A DNA stretch of 40,235 bases from Bacteroidales bacterium UBA1189 (GCA_002309805.1 DBYJ01000029.1:347-40581), one strand, 5' to 3'; positions 16,683 through 25,785 are shown, counted from the stretch's first letter. Translations and numbers: made by a program. The notes: generated by a model not told the origin, from the sequence alone.

Positions 16683-16690
16683 TATCTTTG
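16683..16690 (+). promoter_or_regulatory. -7 box for the tricorn-protease gene
   Basis: TATCTTTG is a full match to TAnnTTTG, 36 bases before ATG 16727. Upstream is a very AT-rich run (16617-16672) with T clusters at the -33 position near 16660 but no clean TTTG. Confidence 0.65.
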
Positions 16691-16726
16691 AAGCCTAAAA
16701 CAAATCAAACATTTAACCAAAAGAAA

Positions 16727-19700
16727 ATGAAACGTGCTTCCATCCTCATTCTGACGGCTTTTGCAACCCTTGTCGGCGCTACCCCCCTGCGTGCAGCCGA
16801 CGAAGCCCGCCTGCTACGCTTCCCCGCCGTGGGCGGTGGACGAATTGTGTTCTCCTATGCCGGCAACCTCTATAGCGTGGCCGAAACAGGCGGCACAGCC
16901 GTGAAACTGACCAGCCACGTAGGCTACGAGTGTTTCCCTAAAATCTCGCCCGACGGGCAGACCATCGCCTTTACCGGCCAGTACGACGGCAATACCGAGG
17001 TCTATACCATCCCTGTGACAGGCGGTGAGCCGAAGCGCGTCACCTATACCGCCCTGGTGGAGCGTGATAACGTGGGTGAGCGCATGGGTCCCAACAACAT
17101 CGTCATGGGCTGGACACCCGACGGCAAGAGCATCATCTTCCGCAACAAGCAATGGTGCTTCAGCGGCCTGCGCGCCCAGCTCAGCCTCGTCCCCGCTGAG
17201 GGCGGTCTGCCAGAGGAGATTCCCTCTTCGGAGGGCGGCTTCTGCTCCTTCTCGCCTGACGGCAAGCAGCTGGCCATGAACCGCATGTTCCGCGAATTCC
17301 GCACATGGAAGTACTACCGCGGCGGACAGGCCGACGACATCTGGATTCATACCGTGGGCACCACAAAGGTGGAGCGCATCGCGGGCTGCGACGACGTGGC
17401 ACAGGACATCTTCCCCATGTGGGTGGGCACGGAGATCTACTACCTCTCCGACCGCGACCGCACCATGAACCTCTTCGCCTACGACACGAAGACGCGCCAG
17501 ACACGTAAGGTGACCGACTTCACCGAGTACGACTGCAAATTCCCCGCGGCCTCACAGCAGAGTATCGTTTTCGAGAACGGCGGCTATATCTGGAAGTACG
17601 ACGTGGCGATGAAAGCATTGAACAAAGTGACCATCAACCTAGCCGATGACGACCTCTACAGCCGTACGGAGCTGAACCGCTCGGTACGTGTCAGCGAGGC
17701 CACGCTCTCGCCCGACGGCAAGCGCGTCGTGGCCATCGGACGCGGCGATCTCTTCCTGCTGCCCGCCACGCAAGGTCCCGTGTTCCATGTGGCAGCCACG
17801 CCTGAATCGCACGAGCGCGGCGTCACCTGGAGCCCCGACGGCAAGAACGTGGCCTGGATCTCCGATGCCTCCGGCGAATACCAGGTGTGGATGGCTCCGG
17901 CCGACGACCTGACAGATGCCCACCAGCTGACCAACTTCACGAACGGCTATCCCGACCGCCTGCAATGGAGCCACGACAGCAAGAAGCTCTACTTCAATAC
18001 CGAAAAGCGTGACGTCTATGAACTTTCCATCGGCGGAGGCACGCCCGAGCGCATCCTGGTGAGCGAAACAAGCGGCATCCGCTCGTTCACCCTCTCGCCC
18101 GACGGCACGTGGGCAGCCTATACCTCGACGCCCGTCAGCCGCGGCACCGACGCCCTCTACCTCTTCGACGTGGCCAAGCGCAAATCCTATCAGGTGACCG
18201 ACCGTTGGTATCCCGCTTCGCAGCCCCTCTTCTCGCAGGACGGCAAATACCTCTTCTTCACCTCTTCGCGCGACCTCCATGCCCAGTATTCCAGCGTGGA
18301 ATGGAACACCTCATACAACATGCAGGACTACCTGTTCATCCTTCCCCTTGCGGCCGACACAGAGAATCCCACCGCCCTGCACACGGACTATGACAAAGCT
18401 CCGACTGCCGATGCTGCCAAGCCAGAAGAAGCGGGTAAGTCCGGAAAGCCAGGAAAGTCCGGAAAACCTGGGGACTCCAGTAAATCCGGCAAATCTGGGG
18501 AATCCGCCAAGCCTGCACCCATGAAGGTTGACCTCGATGGCATTGGTCAGCGCGTCACCTCGCTGCCTGTGGATCCGGGCCGCTTCCGCCTCATCGCTGC
18601 CGTGAACGGCAAGCTCTATTTTACCTCTGGAAACGGCGTGAAGGAACTCGACCTGAAGACGATGAAGGCCTCTGACTCACCCATGAAGATGCCGATGGAC
18701 ATCACGGCCGACTATAAGAAAGCCCTTGTCCGCGGCGATGGCGGTAAACTCGTCGTCTGCAATTTCGGTGGCCCTGCCAATGGCTCCGCCGTGCCCACCG
18801 AAGATATGGAGATGGACATCAACCACGAAGCCGAGTGGCAGCAGATCTTCGACGAGAGCTGGCGCATCACCCGCGACGGATTCTACGTGGAGAACATGCA
18901 CGGCGTTGACTGGAATCACATCCGCGAGAAATATGGCCAGATGGTGCCTTACGCCAAGCATCGCGATGACCTCACCTACCTCATCGGCGAGATGATTGGT
19001 GAGCTCAACATCGGCCATGCCTATATCACCAGCGGTGAAAAGCCCGCCATCCCCCGCATCGCCACCGGCCTGCTGGGTGCCAAGTTCAGCAAGGACAAGA
19101 AGACGGGTGCCTTCCGCATCGAGAAGATTTTCCAAGGCGCCAACTGGGACAGGAAGCTCCGCTCGCCCCTCACCGAGCCGGGCGTCGATGTCAAGGAGGG
19201 CGACTACATCGTGAAGGTCAACGGCATGCCTGCCGAAGGGCTCACATCGCCCCTCCAACCGCTCGTAGGCAAGGTGGGCAAGACGGTTGCCCTTGAAGTG
19301 GCATCCAGCGCCTCTGGCAAGTCTCACACGGTCTATGTGAAGCCTATTGCCAGCGAGGCCGACCTCGCCTACTACGAATGGGTACAGCGCAACATCGCCA
19401 TCGTCGATAAACTCTCCGGCGGCGAGATCGGCTACATCCACATCCCCGATATGGGTCTGGAGGGACTCGACATGTTCACCAAGATGTTCTACACGCAGCT
19501 CGACAAAAAGGCCCTCATCATCGACGACCGCATGAACGGTGGCGGCAACGTCTCGCCCATCATCCTCGAGCGTCTGCAGCGCGAGGTATATCGCATCAGC
19601 ATGTACCGAAACGGCGACAACGAGCCTGTGCCCAATCAGGCCTTCTATGGCCCGAAGGTCTGCCTCATCGACAAGTACTCCTCGTCCGACGGCGACCTCT

Positions 19701-20023
19701 TCCCCTACAGTTTCCGCAAGCTCGGCCAGGGCAAGCTTATCGGCAAGCGCTCGTGGGGCGGCATCGTCGGCATCAGTGGCTCGAAGCCCTTCGTCGACGG
19801 GCAGGATATGCGCACCCCCTTCTTCACCTCCTATAGCACCGAAGGCGAATGGATTGTAGAAGGCCACGGCGTAGATCCCGACATCGACATCGACATCAAC
19901 CCCTTTGAGGATTACAAGGGTAAAGACGCCCAGTTAGAGAAGGCCGTCGAAGTGCTGAAGGAAGAGCTGAAGAGTTGGAAACCACTCCCCGGCACTCCCG
20001 CTGCTCCTGACAAAAGCAAGTAA
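16727..20023 (+). CDS. Tricorn-like S41 protease with beta-propellers and PDZ domain
   Basis: The start is ATG 16727; an upstream extension of this frame is low-complexity repeat sequence. 1098 residues. Signal peptide 1-23 (ILILTAFATLVGATPLRA). Residues 30-330 and 340-560 contain repeated PD40/WD-like propeller blades (SPDGKQLA, SPDGKNVAW, SPDGTWAAY). A PDZ domain lies near 820-890, and the S41/tricorn core follows. Catalytic elements are present: IGHAYI (His764), DDRMNGGGNVS, YSSSDGD (Ser987 as probable nucleophile) and VEGHGVDPDI (acidic residue). It degrades peptides, here probably in the periplasm. Residues about 570-596 are a collagen-like GKSGKPGKSGKPGDS linker encoded by 9-bp repeats. 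A lipoprotein gene follows 38 bases downstream. Confidence 0.92.
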   Translation: MKRASILILTAFATLVGATPLRAADEARLLRFPAVGGGRIVFSYAGNLYSVAETGGTAVKLTSHVGYECFPKISPDGQTIAFTGQYDGNTEVYTIPVTGGEPKRVTYTALVERDNVGERMGPNNIVMGWTPDGKSIIFRNKQWCFSGLRAQLSLVPAEGGLPEEIPSSEGGFCSFSPDGKQLAMNRMFREFRTWKYYRGGQADDIWIHTVGTTKVERIAGCDDVAQDIFPMWVGTEIYYLSDRDRTMNLFAYDTKTRQTRKVTDFTEYDCKFPAASQQSIVFENGGYIWKYDVAMKALNKVTINLADDDLYSRTELNRSVRVSEATLSPDGKRVVAIGRGDLFLLPATQGPVFHVAATPESHERGVTWSPDGKNVAWISDASGEYQVWMAPADDLTDAHQLTNFTNGYPDRLQWSHDSKKLYFNTEKRDVYELSIGGGTPERILVSETSGIRSFTLSPDGTWAAYTSTPVSRGTDALYLFDVAKRKSYQVTDRWYPASQPLFSQDGKYLFFTSSRDLHAQYSSVEWNTSYNMQDYLFILPLAADTENPTALHTDYDKAPTADAAKPEEAGKSGKPGKSGKPGDSSKSGKSGESAKPAPMKVDLDGIGQRVTSLPVDPGRFRLIAAVNGKLYFTSGNGVKELDLKTMKASDSPMKMPMDITADYKKALVRGDGGKLVVCNFGGPANGSAVPTEDMEMDINHEAEWQQIFDESWRITRDGFYVENMHGVDWNHIREKYGQMVPYAKHRDDLTYLIGEMIGELNIGHAYITSGEKPAIPRIATGLLGAKFSKDKKTGAFRIEKIFQGANWDRKLRSPLTEPGVDVKEGDYIVKVNGMPAEGLTSPLQPLVGKVGKTVALEVASSASGKSHTVYVKPIASEADLAYYEWVQRNIAIVDKLSGGEIGYIHIPDMGLEGLDMFTKMFYTQLDKKALIIDDRMNGGGNVSPIILERLQREVYRISMYRNGDNEPVPNQAFYGPKVCLIDKYSSSDGDLFPYSFRKLGQGKLIGKRSWGGIVGISGSKPFVDGQDMRTPFFTSYSTEGEWIVEGHGVDPDIDIDINPFEDYKGKDAQLEKAVEVLKEELKSWKPLPGTPAAPDKSK
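18434..18514 (+). repeat. 9-bp repeats encoding a collagen-like Gly-Lys-Ser/Pro linker
   Basis: Nine near-repeats of 9 bp (of the type GGAAAGTCC / GGAAAGCCA) run in frame and encode Gly-Lys-Ser and Gly-Lys-Pro triplets. Copy changes would keep the frame and only alter linker length between the propellers and the C-terminal half. Confidence 0.9.
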
Positions 20024-20061
20024 TCCTCTCTCAAACTTCCAACCACTAACCGCTAACCCGA

Positions 20062-20736
20062 ATGAGAAAGTCTCTCACCCTCCCTGTCCTGCTGCTCGTC
20101 CTCCTTTTGGCGACGGGCTGCACCACCACGCGCTGGGTGAACACGGGCGGCTATTGGCTGGAGAGCGTCGACACTCCCGATCACATTGCCAACCCCTTCC
20201 TCACCGAAAAGGGCGTCTATGTCGATGACAGCCTTACCGTCAAGCTGGAGATGTGGGACGACGGCTTCGATATCCACATAAAGAACCTCGGCAAGGAGCC
20301 GCTACTCGTCCGCTGGGAAGACTGTCGCTATACCGACGAGATGGGCACGACGCACAAGGTGATGCACATGAAGAACCGCTACCTGTTGTTCGGCGCGACC
20401 GTGAAGGGAGGAGCCGTTCTCGATGACTTCCTTGCTCCGGCCGACGCGCAGGATAGCAGCGGATACGACGAACTGACTCCCCTCTGGCGCATCCATTCCT
20501 ATAAGAGCCAAGCGGAGGCAGAGGCCGCACGTCCCGACAGTTCATCGGTCAGCGTCACCTTGGCTCTCCAAAGGGCCGGCGTAACGGATGACTACATCTT
20601 CACCTTTGCCGGAGAGGACTATCAGACATCCAAAGTTGAGTTCCTCGATGAAGAAAAGGCTTTGAATGCCTATAATATATCCCTTATGTTGTTACTCTTA
20701 TCGTATATAATCCCTGCATTAATACTTTCCCTCTAA
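20062..20736 (+). CDS. Lipoprotein of unknown function
   Basis: 224 residues. The N-terminus is a clear lipoprotein signal (PVLLLVLLLATGC, Cys20). The middle is soluble and beta-rich, with no family I can name (LEMWDDGFDIHIKNLGKEPL, LVRWEDCRYTDEMGTTHKV). The last 22 residues are hydrophobic (ISLMLLLLSYIIPALILSL), suggesting a C-terminal membrane segment in addition to the lipid anchor, which is unusual. It lies 38 bases after the tricorn-like protease and 11 bases before the DUF805 gene, so the three probably form one transcript. Known functions of the neighbours do not define its job. Confidence 0.7.
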   Translation: MRKSLTLPVLLLVLLLATGCTTTRWVNTGGYWLESVDTPDHIANPFLTEKGVYVDDSLTVKLEMWDDGFDIHIKNLGKEPLLVRWEDCRYTDEMGTTHKVMHMKNRYLLFGATVKGGAVLDDFLAPADAQDSSGYDELTPLWRIHSYKSQAEAEAARPDSSSVSVTLALQRAGVTDDYIFTFAGEDYQTSKVEFLDEEKALNAYNISLMLLLLSYIIPALILSL

Positions 20737-20747
20737 AAATATACATT

Positions 20748-21314
20748 ATGACCTTCGGAGAATCTATTAAAACCTGCTTCCGCAAATATGCGGAGTTCAA
20801 GGGACGCGCTTGCCGTTCAGAGTTCTGGTGGTTTGTACTGCTCATCCTGCTCATAGAAGTTGGGCTATACTTCATTTATGGGCTATCCATGATTCCGCTC
20901 CTCGTCAAGGGGCAGTTCAACGCATCCTCTATTACCGGCATGTCCCTGCCTTTCACCATCGTGATGTTGGTCTTTGAGCTGGCATTCCTGTTGCCCTCGT
21001 TGGCTGTGACGACGCGTCGTTTGCACGACAGGAACAAGAGCGGCTGGTGGTTAGTCATTTATTATGTTCTTACGCTAATCTGTCTGGTGCCGATGGCCCT
21101 TATGTACACTATGCTCGACCATTCAGAGCAATTCAACGACACAATTACCTATGTCTTGGCGTTTGTGTTTTTCATTCTGGCTATTCTATTGTTTGCCTTG
21201 GCTGTCGTTCTACTGGTTTGGTTCTGCCAGCGCGGCACGATAGGGCCCAACAAGTATGGTCCCGACCCTCTGGAGGATACCTATGTTGACGTAACTCCTC
21301 AACCCGAAGCATAA
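20748..21314 (+). CDS. DUF805 family membrane protein
   Basis: 188 residues. The N-terminus has the DUF805 signature: FRKYAEFKGRACRSEFWWF, then a first membrane helix (VLLILLIEVGLYFIYG), a second (LPFTIVMLVFELAFLLPSLAV) followed by TTRRLHDRNKSGWWLVIYY, and two more hydrophobic helices (res. about 98-117 and 128-155). The C-terminus carries GTIGPNKYGPDPLE, typical of the family. The molecular function is unknown. It is probably in the same operon as the upstream lipoprotein. Confidence 0.93.
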   Translation: MTFGESIKTCFRKYAEFKGRACRSEFWWFVLLILLIEVGLYFIYGLSMIPLLVKGQFNASSITGMSLPFTIVMLVFELAFLLPSLAVTTRRLHDRNKSGWWLVIYYVLTLICLVPMALMYTMLDHSEQFNDTITYVLAFVFFILAILLFALAVVLLVWFCQRGTIGPNKYGPDPLEDTYVDVTPQPEA

Positions 21315-21342
21315 AAAAGCAATTCGTAAACCTAAATAGTTC

Positions 21343-22992
21343 ATGGTTATGAAAAAATATCTGATTTCTTTGACAGCCTGTCTGCTCTTGATGGCCTCTT
21401 GTGTGAAGCCTGCGCCGGAGCAGAACGAGAATCTCGCTCCTACCATGGGCTGGAGCTCGTGGAACACCTATGGCATCAACATCAACGAGCAACTCATCCG
21501 AGAGCAGGCTGATGCAATGGCTAAAAGCGGCTTGCGGGATGCCGGCTACCAATACATCAATATCGACGACGGCTACTTCGGCGGACGTGATAGCGTGGAC
21601 GGTCATCTGCTGCTCCATCCCGAGAAATTCCCAGGCGGCCTGCGTCCTCTGGTGGACTACATCCATGGATTGGGCCTCAAGGCTGGTATCTATACCGATG
21701 CAGGTGACAACACCTGCGCCTCCGGCCAAGGCGCCGAATGGGGCGACAAATGGGGCATTGGCTCCGGCATCTGGGGTCACGACCAGCAGGACATGGACTT
21801 CTGGTTCGTTGATTGCGGCTTTGACTTCATCAAAATCGACTACTGCGGTGGCGCACGCCTGCAGGGGTTGGGCTATATCACCAACGAGCAGCAACGCTAT
21901 ACCGAAATCAGCGAGGCCATGGATCGTGCTGCCGAGAAGGCTGGACGCGATGACCTCCGTCTGAATATCTGCCGCTGGGCTTTTCCCGGCACATGGGCTA
22001 AGGACGTCAGCGGCTCGTGGCGCACCACAGGCGACATCTGGTGCAACTGGGGCTCGGTGCGCGGCATCATTGCCGAGAACCTCTACCTCAGCGCTTACGC
22101 CTCGCCCGGACACTACAACGACATGGATATGCTGGAGGTGGGACGCGGCCTCTCCTTCGAGGAGGATAAGACACACTTCGGCCTCTGGTGCATCATGAAC
22201 TCGCCCCTGCTTATCGGCTGCGACATGCGCAACATCGCCCCTGAAGCGATGGAGCTGATGTGTAACAAGGAGCTCATCGCTCTCAATCAGGATCCCGTTT
22301 GCCAGCAGGCTTACGTGGCGAAGAAGGATGACGGCTGCTGGCTGTTGGTGAAGGACGTGGAGAAAGCCTATGGTCACAAGCGTGCCGTTGCCATCTACAA
22401 CCCCACCGATGCCGACAAGCAGTTTGAACTCACCTTCTCAGATGTTGATTTGGCAGGGAATATCAAGGTGCGCGACCTCTTTGAACACGCCAATCTGGCC
22501 GAGTGCCGCGGCAGCATGTCGGTTGACGTCCCCCGTCACGGCACCCGTATCTATCTCCTTGAGGCTGGCGAGCGTACCGAGCGCACGCAATATGAGGCCG
22601 AGACCGCCTACTTCCCCACCTATCAGGAACTCGTCAACAACCAGGTGGCCAAGAGCGGCATCTATCGCCACAACGATGCCTGGAGCGGCGGTATTGCTGC
22701 CTGCTATATTGGCGCTAGCCCCGAGAACAGCCTTCAGTTCCGCGATGTCAATAGCTTCCACGGAGGCAAGTACGACCTCGTGGTGCGTTACATTTCCAAC
22801 GAAAACCGTTCGATGACCATTAGCGTCAACGACGTGGTAGTCGATACGCCCACCGTCAACTCCGGCAGCTGGACCGCCTCGGCTACCGTCACCATTCCTG
22901 TCAACTTACAGAAGGGCAATAACGTTATTACCTTCTCCAACGCCTCCGCCTATGCTCCCGATATTGACTGCATCACGCTCGTCAAACGGTGA
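21343..22992 (+). CDS. GH27 alpha-galactosidase with C-terminal CBM35/CBM6-like module
   Basis: 549 residues; ATG 21343 with an in-frame ATG at 21349 as alternative. Lipoprotein signal with LMASC (Cys20). Residues 30-330 are the GH27 barrel: TMGWSSWNTYG, INIDDGYF, nucleophile Asp166 (FIKIDYCGG) and acid/base Asp in GHYNDMDMLEVG (about 260-262). An antiparallel C-domain follows. From about residue 412 (QYEAETAYFPTY) a carbohydrate-binding module of CBM35/CBM6 type runs to the end. The enzyme releases terminal alpha-galactose, e.g. from galactomannan or raffinose-type sugars, probably at the cell surface. It has no SusC/D genes beside it. Confidence 0.95.
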   Translation: MVMKKYLISLTACLLLMASCVKPAPEQNENLAPTMGWSSWNTYGININEQLIREQADAMAKSGLRDAGYQYINIDDGYFGGRDSVDGHLLLHPEKFPGGLRPLVDYIHGLGLKAGIYTDAGDNTCASGQGAEWGDKWGIGSGIWGHDQQDMDFWFVDCGFDFIKIDYCGGARLQGLGYITNEQQRYTEISEAMDRAAEKAGRDDLRLNICRWAFPGTWAKDVSGSWRTTGDIWCNWGSVRGIIAENLYLSAYASPGHYNDMDMLEVGRGLSFEEDKTHFGLWCIMNSPLLIGCDMRNIAPEAMELMCNKELIALNQDPVCQQAYVAKKDDGCWLLVKDVEKAYGHKRAVAIYNPTDADKQFELTFSDVDLAGNIKVRDLFEHANLAECRGSMSVDVPRHGTRIYLLEAGERTERTQYEAETAYFPTYQELVNNQVAKSGIYRHNDAWSGGIAACYIGASPENSLQFRDVNSFHGGKYDLVVRYISNENRSMTISVNDVVVDTPTVNSGSWTASATVTIPVNLQKGNNVITFSNASAYAPDIDCITLVKR

Positions 22993-23038
22993 ACCGATTC
23001 GAAATTTAGTTTTTTAACCTTTTTATCACCTTGTAATT

Positions 23039-23440
23039 ATGAAAGAAAAGAAAAACGCGCGTCCTTTGGTTATGGACGACAAGCTCCAGCGCGAGCAGTT
23101 CAACACGCTGCTTCGTTACAACATGCAGCGTATTGAAAATGAAGAATTAGCTAACAGCCATGATGACGAAGCCTTTGCCGCGGTGGCAAGTGCTTTCGTC
23201 CGCACAATGCGTAAAAGCCTGAACATCAATCAAGCCAAGCTCTCCAAGAGCATCGGCGCAGCCCCCAACTACATCTCGCGTGTCGAGAGCGGAGCCGTGC
23301 AGCCTTCCGTCGGCCGCTTCCTGGCCATTTTGTATCAGATGGGCTTCGATTTCGTGCCTGAACTGCGCAAGGATACTACCGTCGAAATTACGATGGAGCG
23401 CAACGGATACTCCTTTACCGTTACTCCGCCCGAGGAATAA
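23039..23440 (+). CDS. XRE-family helix-turn-helix regulator
   Basis: 133 residues. A Cro/C1-type HTH lies at about residues 55-105: VRTMRKSLNINQAKLSKSIG, APNYISRVESGAVQPSVGRF. The short C-terminal tail is acidic and beta-like (TVEITMERNGYSFTVTPPEE). No toxin partner is adjacent: the upstream gene is the alpha-galactosidase, the downstream gene a histidine kinase 69 bases away. Its targets are unknown; it could regulate the flanking genes. Confidence 0.85.
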   Translation: MKEKKNARPLVMDDKLQREQFNTLLRYNMQRIENEELANSHDDEAFAAVASAFVRTMRKSLNINQAKLSKSIGAAPNYISRVESGAVQPSVGRFLAILYQMGFDFVPELRKDTTVEITMERNGYSFTVTPPEE

Positions 23441-23509
23441 TCCTTCCCTGAAATATACGATTTTTGTCTTTTTCACGTTATTAGAAGAAGACAACTTATC
23501 GTATGCAAC

Positions 23510-24658
23510 GTGGAATGGATTAATCGAACAAAGACCGTTAAGATAACGCTCATCGTCGTTGCCGTGCTGATTGGCGTGGCATCGCTGGTGTTTTCAAACT
23601 ATTTGGTGCGCGAACTCTCGAAGGAGGAAGAGCGACGCATGGAGGTATGGACCGAGGCCATGCGCACTTTCAATAACGCCGACGAGACCACTGACCTCAA
23701 CCTGGTGCTCACCGTCATCAAGGGAAACAACACTATCCCCGTCATCGTCCTCAACGACAAGGGCGCCATCGAAAGCTACGTCAACGTGGCCATTCACGGC
23801 ACCGATACCTTGGGCTGCCTGATGCGCCGTGCAGCACGTATGCGCGATGCCGACCATATCATCCGCATGGACATGCCCGAGGCCAACACATGGTACGACG
23901 TCTGCTACGACGATTCTACTCTGCTGAAGCTGCTGGGCGCCTATCCTTACATCCAGTTCAGCGTCTTTGTCGTCTTCGTGCTGGTGGCTTTGTTTGCTCT
24001 GTTGAGCATGAAGCGCGGCGAGCAGGACAGGGTGTGGGTCGGCCTCTCCAAGGAGACGGCCCATCAGCTGGGCACGCCCATCTCAAGCCTGATGGCCTGG
24101 ACGGAAATCCTTGGGCAGAACTACCCCGACGATAAGCTCATACCCGAAATGGGCAAGGATGTCCATCGGCTGGAGCGGATTGCTGAGCGCTTCTCGAAAA
24201 TCGGTTCGGCGCCAGAGCTCACTCCCGAGGACGTAAACGTCTCGCTCAGCCGTGTGGCAGAGTATATCGGGCATCGCACTTCAGACCGCGTTTCCATCGT
24301 CTGTCATTACACGGACCATCCTATTGAGGTGCCCATGAACAGCCCGCTCTTTGAGTGGGTGGTGGAAAACCTGTTCAAGAATGCCGTCGATGCCATGGAT
24401 GGCGCGGGCAGCATTACGACCGACATCATTCCTGCGGGCGACAAAGTCTGCATCGACATTACGGATACCGGCAAAGGCATCCCCAAGAGCCATTGGAAAA
24501 ACGTTTTCTCCCCCGGCTTCACCACGAAGAAGCGCGGATGGGGTCTCGGCCTCTCGCTTGCCAAGCGAATCATTGAGGAATATCACGATGGACACATCTA
24601 TGTCCGCCGCTCCGAGCCCGGCGCCGGCACAACCTTCCGCATCGAGTTGCGATGCTAA
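23510..24658 (+). CDS. Two-transmembrane sensor histidine kinase
   Basis: 382 residues from GTG 23510, the only start that keeps the first membrane helix (KITLIVVAVLIGVASLVFS, res. 9-27). An extracytoplasmic domain of about 110 residues follows, then a second helix (FSVFVVFVLVALFALL, res. about 147-162). The phosphoacceptor is His185 in ETAHQLGTPISSLMAW. The ATPase domain has N-box VENLFKNAVDAMDG, G1 DITDTGKGIP, GFTTKKRGWGLGLSLAKRI and a C-terminal GAGTTFRIEL. No HAMP or receiver domain is seen and no response regulator gene is adjacent, so it is an orphan kinase. The signal is unknown. Confidence 0.92.
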   Translation: MEWINRTKTVKITLIVVAVLIGVASLVFSNYLVRELSKEEERRMEVWTEAMRTFNNADETTDLNLVLTVIKGNNTIPVIVLNDKGAIESYVNVAIHGTDTLGCLMRRAARMRDADHIIRMDMPEANTWYDVCYDDSTLLKLLGAYPYIQFSVFVVFVLVALFALLSMKRGEQDRVWVGLSKETAHQLGTPISSLMAWTEILGQNYPDDKLIPEMGKDVHRLERIAERFSKIGSAPELTPEDVNVSLSRVAEYIGHRTSDRVSIVCHYTDHPIEVPMNSPLFEWVVENLFKNAVDAMDGAGSITTDIIPAGDKVCIDITDTGKGIPKSHWKNVFSPGFTTKKRGWGLGLSLAKRIIEEYHDGHIYVRRSEPGAGTTFRIELRC

Positions 24659-24684
24659 AGCGCTTTCTCAAAGAATACCTTTTT

Positions 24685-24796
24685 TTCATCGCAATGAAAA
24701 GAATTAATCATTGCAGTGAAAACAATCTTTCATTGCAGTGAAAAGAATCTTTCATTGCGATGAAAACATTTAACCATTGCGATGAAAACTTCTCAT
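24685..24796. repeat. Phased array of five 22-bp palindromic units
   Basis: The core CATTGCRRTGAAAA (first unit CATCGC) starts at 24687, 24709, 24731, 24753 and 24775, exactly 22 bp apart. The consensus core TTCATTGCAATGAA is a perfect 14-bp palindrome, though individual copies differ at one or two positions. The array lies between the histidine-kinase gene and the yceD promoter. There are no unique spacers, so it is not CRISPR. Confidence 0.92.
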
Positions 24797-24969
24797 TCCT
24801 TGATTCCGCACAGACAACGAGCTTTTTACGCATGGCAGAAAAATGCCTTTTTTCAGCAGGAAAAATGACCTCCCCTTTCAACCCAAATCTAATGGCCGGT
24901 TTGGGTTTAAGTAGACTGCACCTCAGAACGGACGAAAACGCAGTTAAATAAAAATAATCTGGAAAATAT

Positions 24970-25000
24970 TTTGTTTTTCGCTCGGTTTGTACTACTTTTG
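24970..25000 (+). promoter_or_regulatory. Promoter of yceD-rpmF
   Basis: TTTG at 24970-24973, a 19-bp spacer and TACTTTTG at 24993-25000 match the Bacteroidetes pattern. The spacer contains TTTTTCGCTCGG, as in the promoters at 6952 and 28314. ATG 25032 is 31 bases downstream. Confidence 0.75.
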
Positions 25001-25031
25001 CAGCCGATTTTAGCGTCTTGTGCAAAAAAGT

Positions 25032-25568
25032 ATGGGCAAATTAGATAAATTCAAGGTCGAATTGAGAGGGATGACTGCGCCGACAGCTACCCTTGAGATG
25101 GATATTGACAATAATTTCTTTGCCCTTATTGATGCTCCAGAGGTGCAGAAGGGCAAGGCTCAGGTGACGGTAAACGTTACCAAGAAGTCTGGAACATTCC
25201 TGCTTGACTTCGACATCAACGGATACGTCATCGTCAACTGCGACCGTTGTCTGGACGAAATGGAACAGCCTATTGCCACTACCGGCTCACTCTCTGTGAA
25301 GTTGGGTAATGACTTTGGCGAGGACGGCGACACGGTGATCGTCCCCGAGCGGGACGGCTACATCAACGTGGCGTGGTACATCTACGAGTTCGTGGCACTT
25401 GCTATCCCCTTGAAGCATGTCCATGCCCCAGGCAAATGCAACCGTGAGATGATGGACAAACTGCGCAAGCACACGGCCCGCGAGGAGGACGAGGAGGCGG
25501 CAGACGGTAACGGTCCCGTCGAAACCGACCCTCGCTGGGACGCTTTGAAGGACATAATGGATAATTAA
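25032..25568 (+). CDS. yceD: YceD/DUF177 protein (23S rRNA accumulation protein family)
   Basis: 178 residues from ATG 25032 (MGKLDKFKVELRGM); a GTG at 25020 would add four residues. The family hallmark is the metal-binding-like CDRCLDEMEQP near residue 75, with a partner region later (VHAPGKCNREMMD), and an acidic tail ending DPRWDALKDIMDN, as usual in DUF177. Its homologues affect 23S rRNA or large-subunit biogenesis and nearly always precede rpmF, as here (13-base gap). Confidence 0.93.
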   Translation: MGKLDKFKVELRGMTAPTATLEMDIDNNFFALIDAPEVQKGKAQVTVNVTKKSGTFLLDFDINGYVIVNCDRCLDEMEQPIATTGSLSVKLGNDFGEDGDTVIVPERDGYINVAWYIYEFVALAIPLKHVHAPGKCNREMMDKLRKHTAREEDEEAADGNGPVETDPRWDALKDIMDN

Positions 25569-25581
25569 AAATAAATGTAAA

Positions 25582-25767
25582 ATGGCACATCCAAAAAGAA
25601 GACAATCGAAGACGAGGACTGCCAAGCGTCGTACCCACGACGTGGCTGTTGCCCCGACGCTCGCCATCTGCCCCAACTGCGGCGAATGGCATGTGTTCCA
25701 CACTGTCTGCGGCGCCTGCGGCTACTACCGCGGCAAGCTGGCAATCGAGAAAGAAGCGGCCGTATAG
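25582..25767 (+). CDS. rpmF: 50S ribosomal protein L32
   Basis: 61 residues, normal length. It starts MAHPKRRQSKTRTAKRRTHD and has the zinc-ribbon cysteines CPNC and CGAC (CPNCGEWHVFHTVCGACGYY). It is a structural component of the large ribosomal subunit and is co-transcribed with yceD. The following gene would be expected to be fabH in many bacteria; instead a heptamer hairpin and era follow. Confidence 0.97.
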   Translation: MAHPKRRQSKTRTAKRRTHDVAVAPTLAICPNCGEWHVFHTVCGACGYYRGKLAIEKEAAV

Positions 25768-25785
25768 TACGCTGCGCTTCGTTCT

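Noticed and set aside
16460..16726. N-terminal extension of the tricorn-like protease
   Set aside because: It translates the 21-bp repeats and AT-rich promoter region; the ATG at 16727 begins a proper signal peptide.
18677..19867. 396-codon minus-strand frame opposite the tricorn-like protease
   Set aside because: Antisense of conserved S41/PDZ coding; composition (many Ala, Val, Gly, His, Asp) is that of a shadow frame.
21181..22377. 398-codon minus-strand frame opposite the alpha-galactosidase
   Set aside because: Spans two well-supported plus-strand genes and has no recognisable motif.
24685..24796. CRISPR array
   Set aside because: Units are contiguous with constant 22-bp period and no unique spacers; no cas gene is in the window.
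24708..25025. Minus-strand frame over the 22-bp array
   Set aside because: It runs through tandem repeats and the yceD promoter; the peptide simply repeats KDSFHCNERLF-like units from the DNA repeat.
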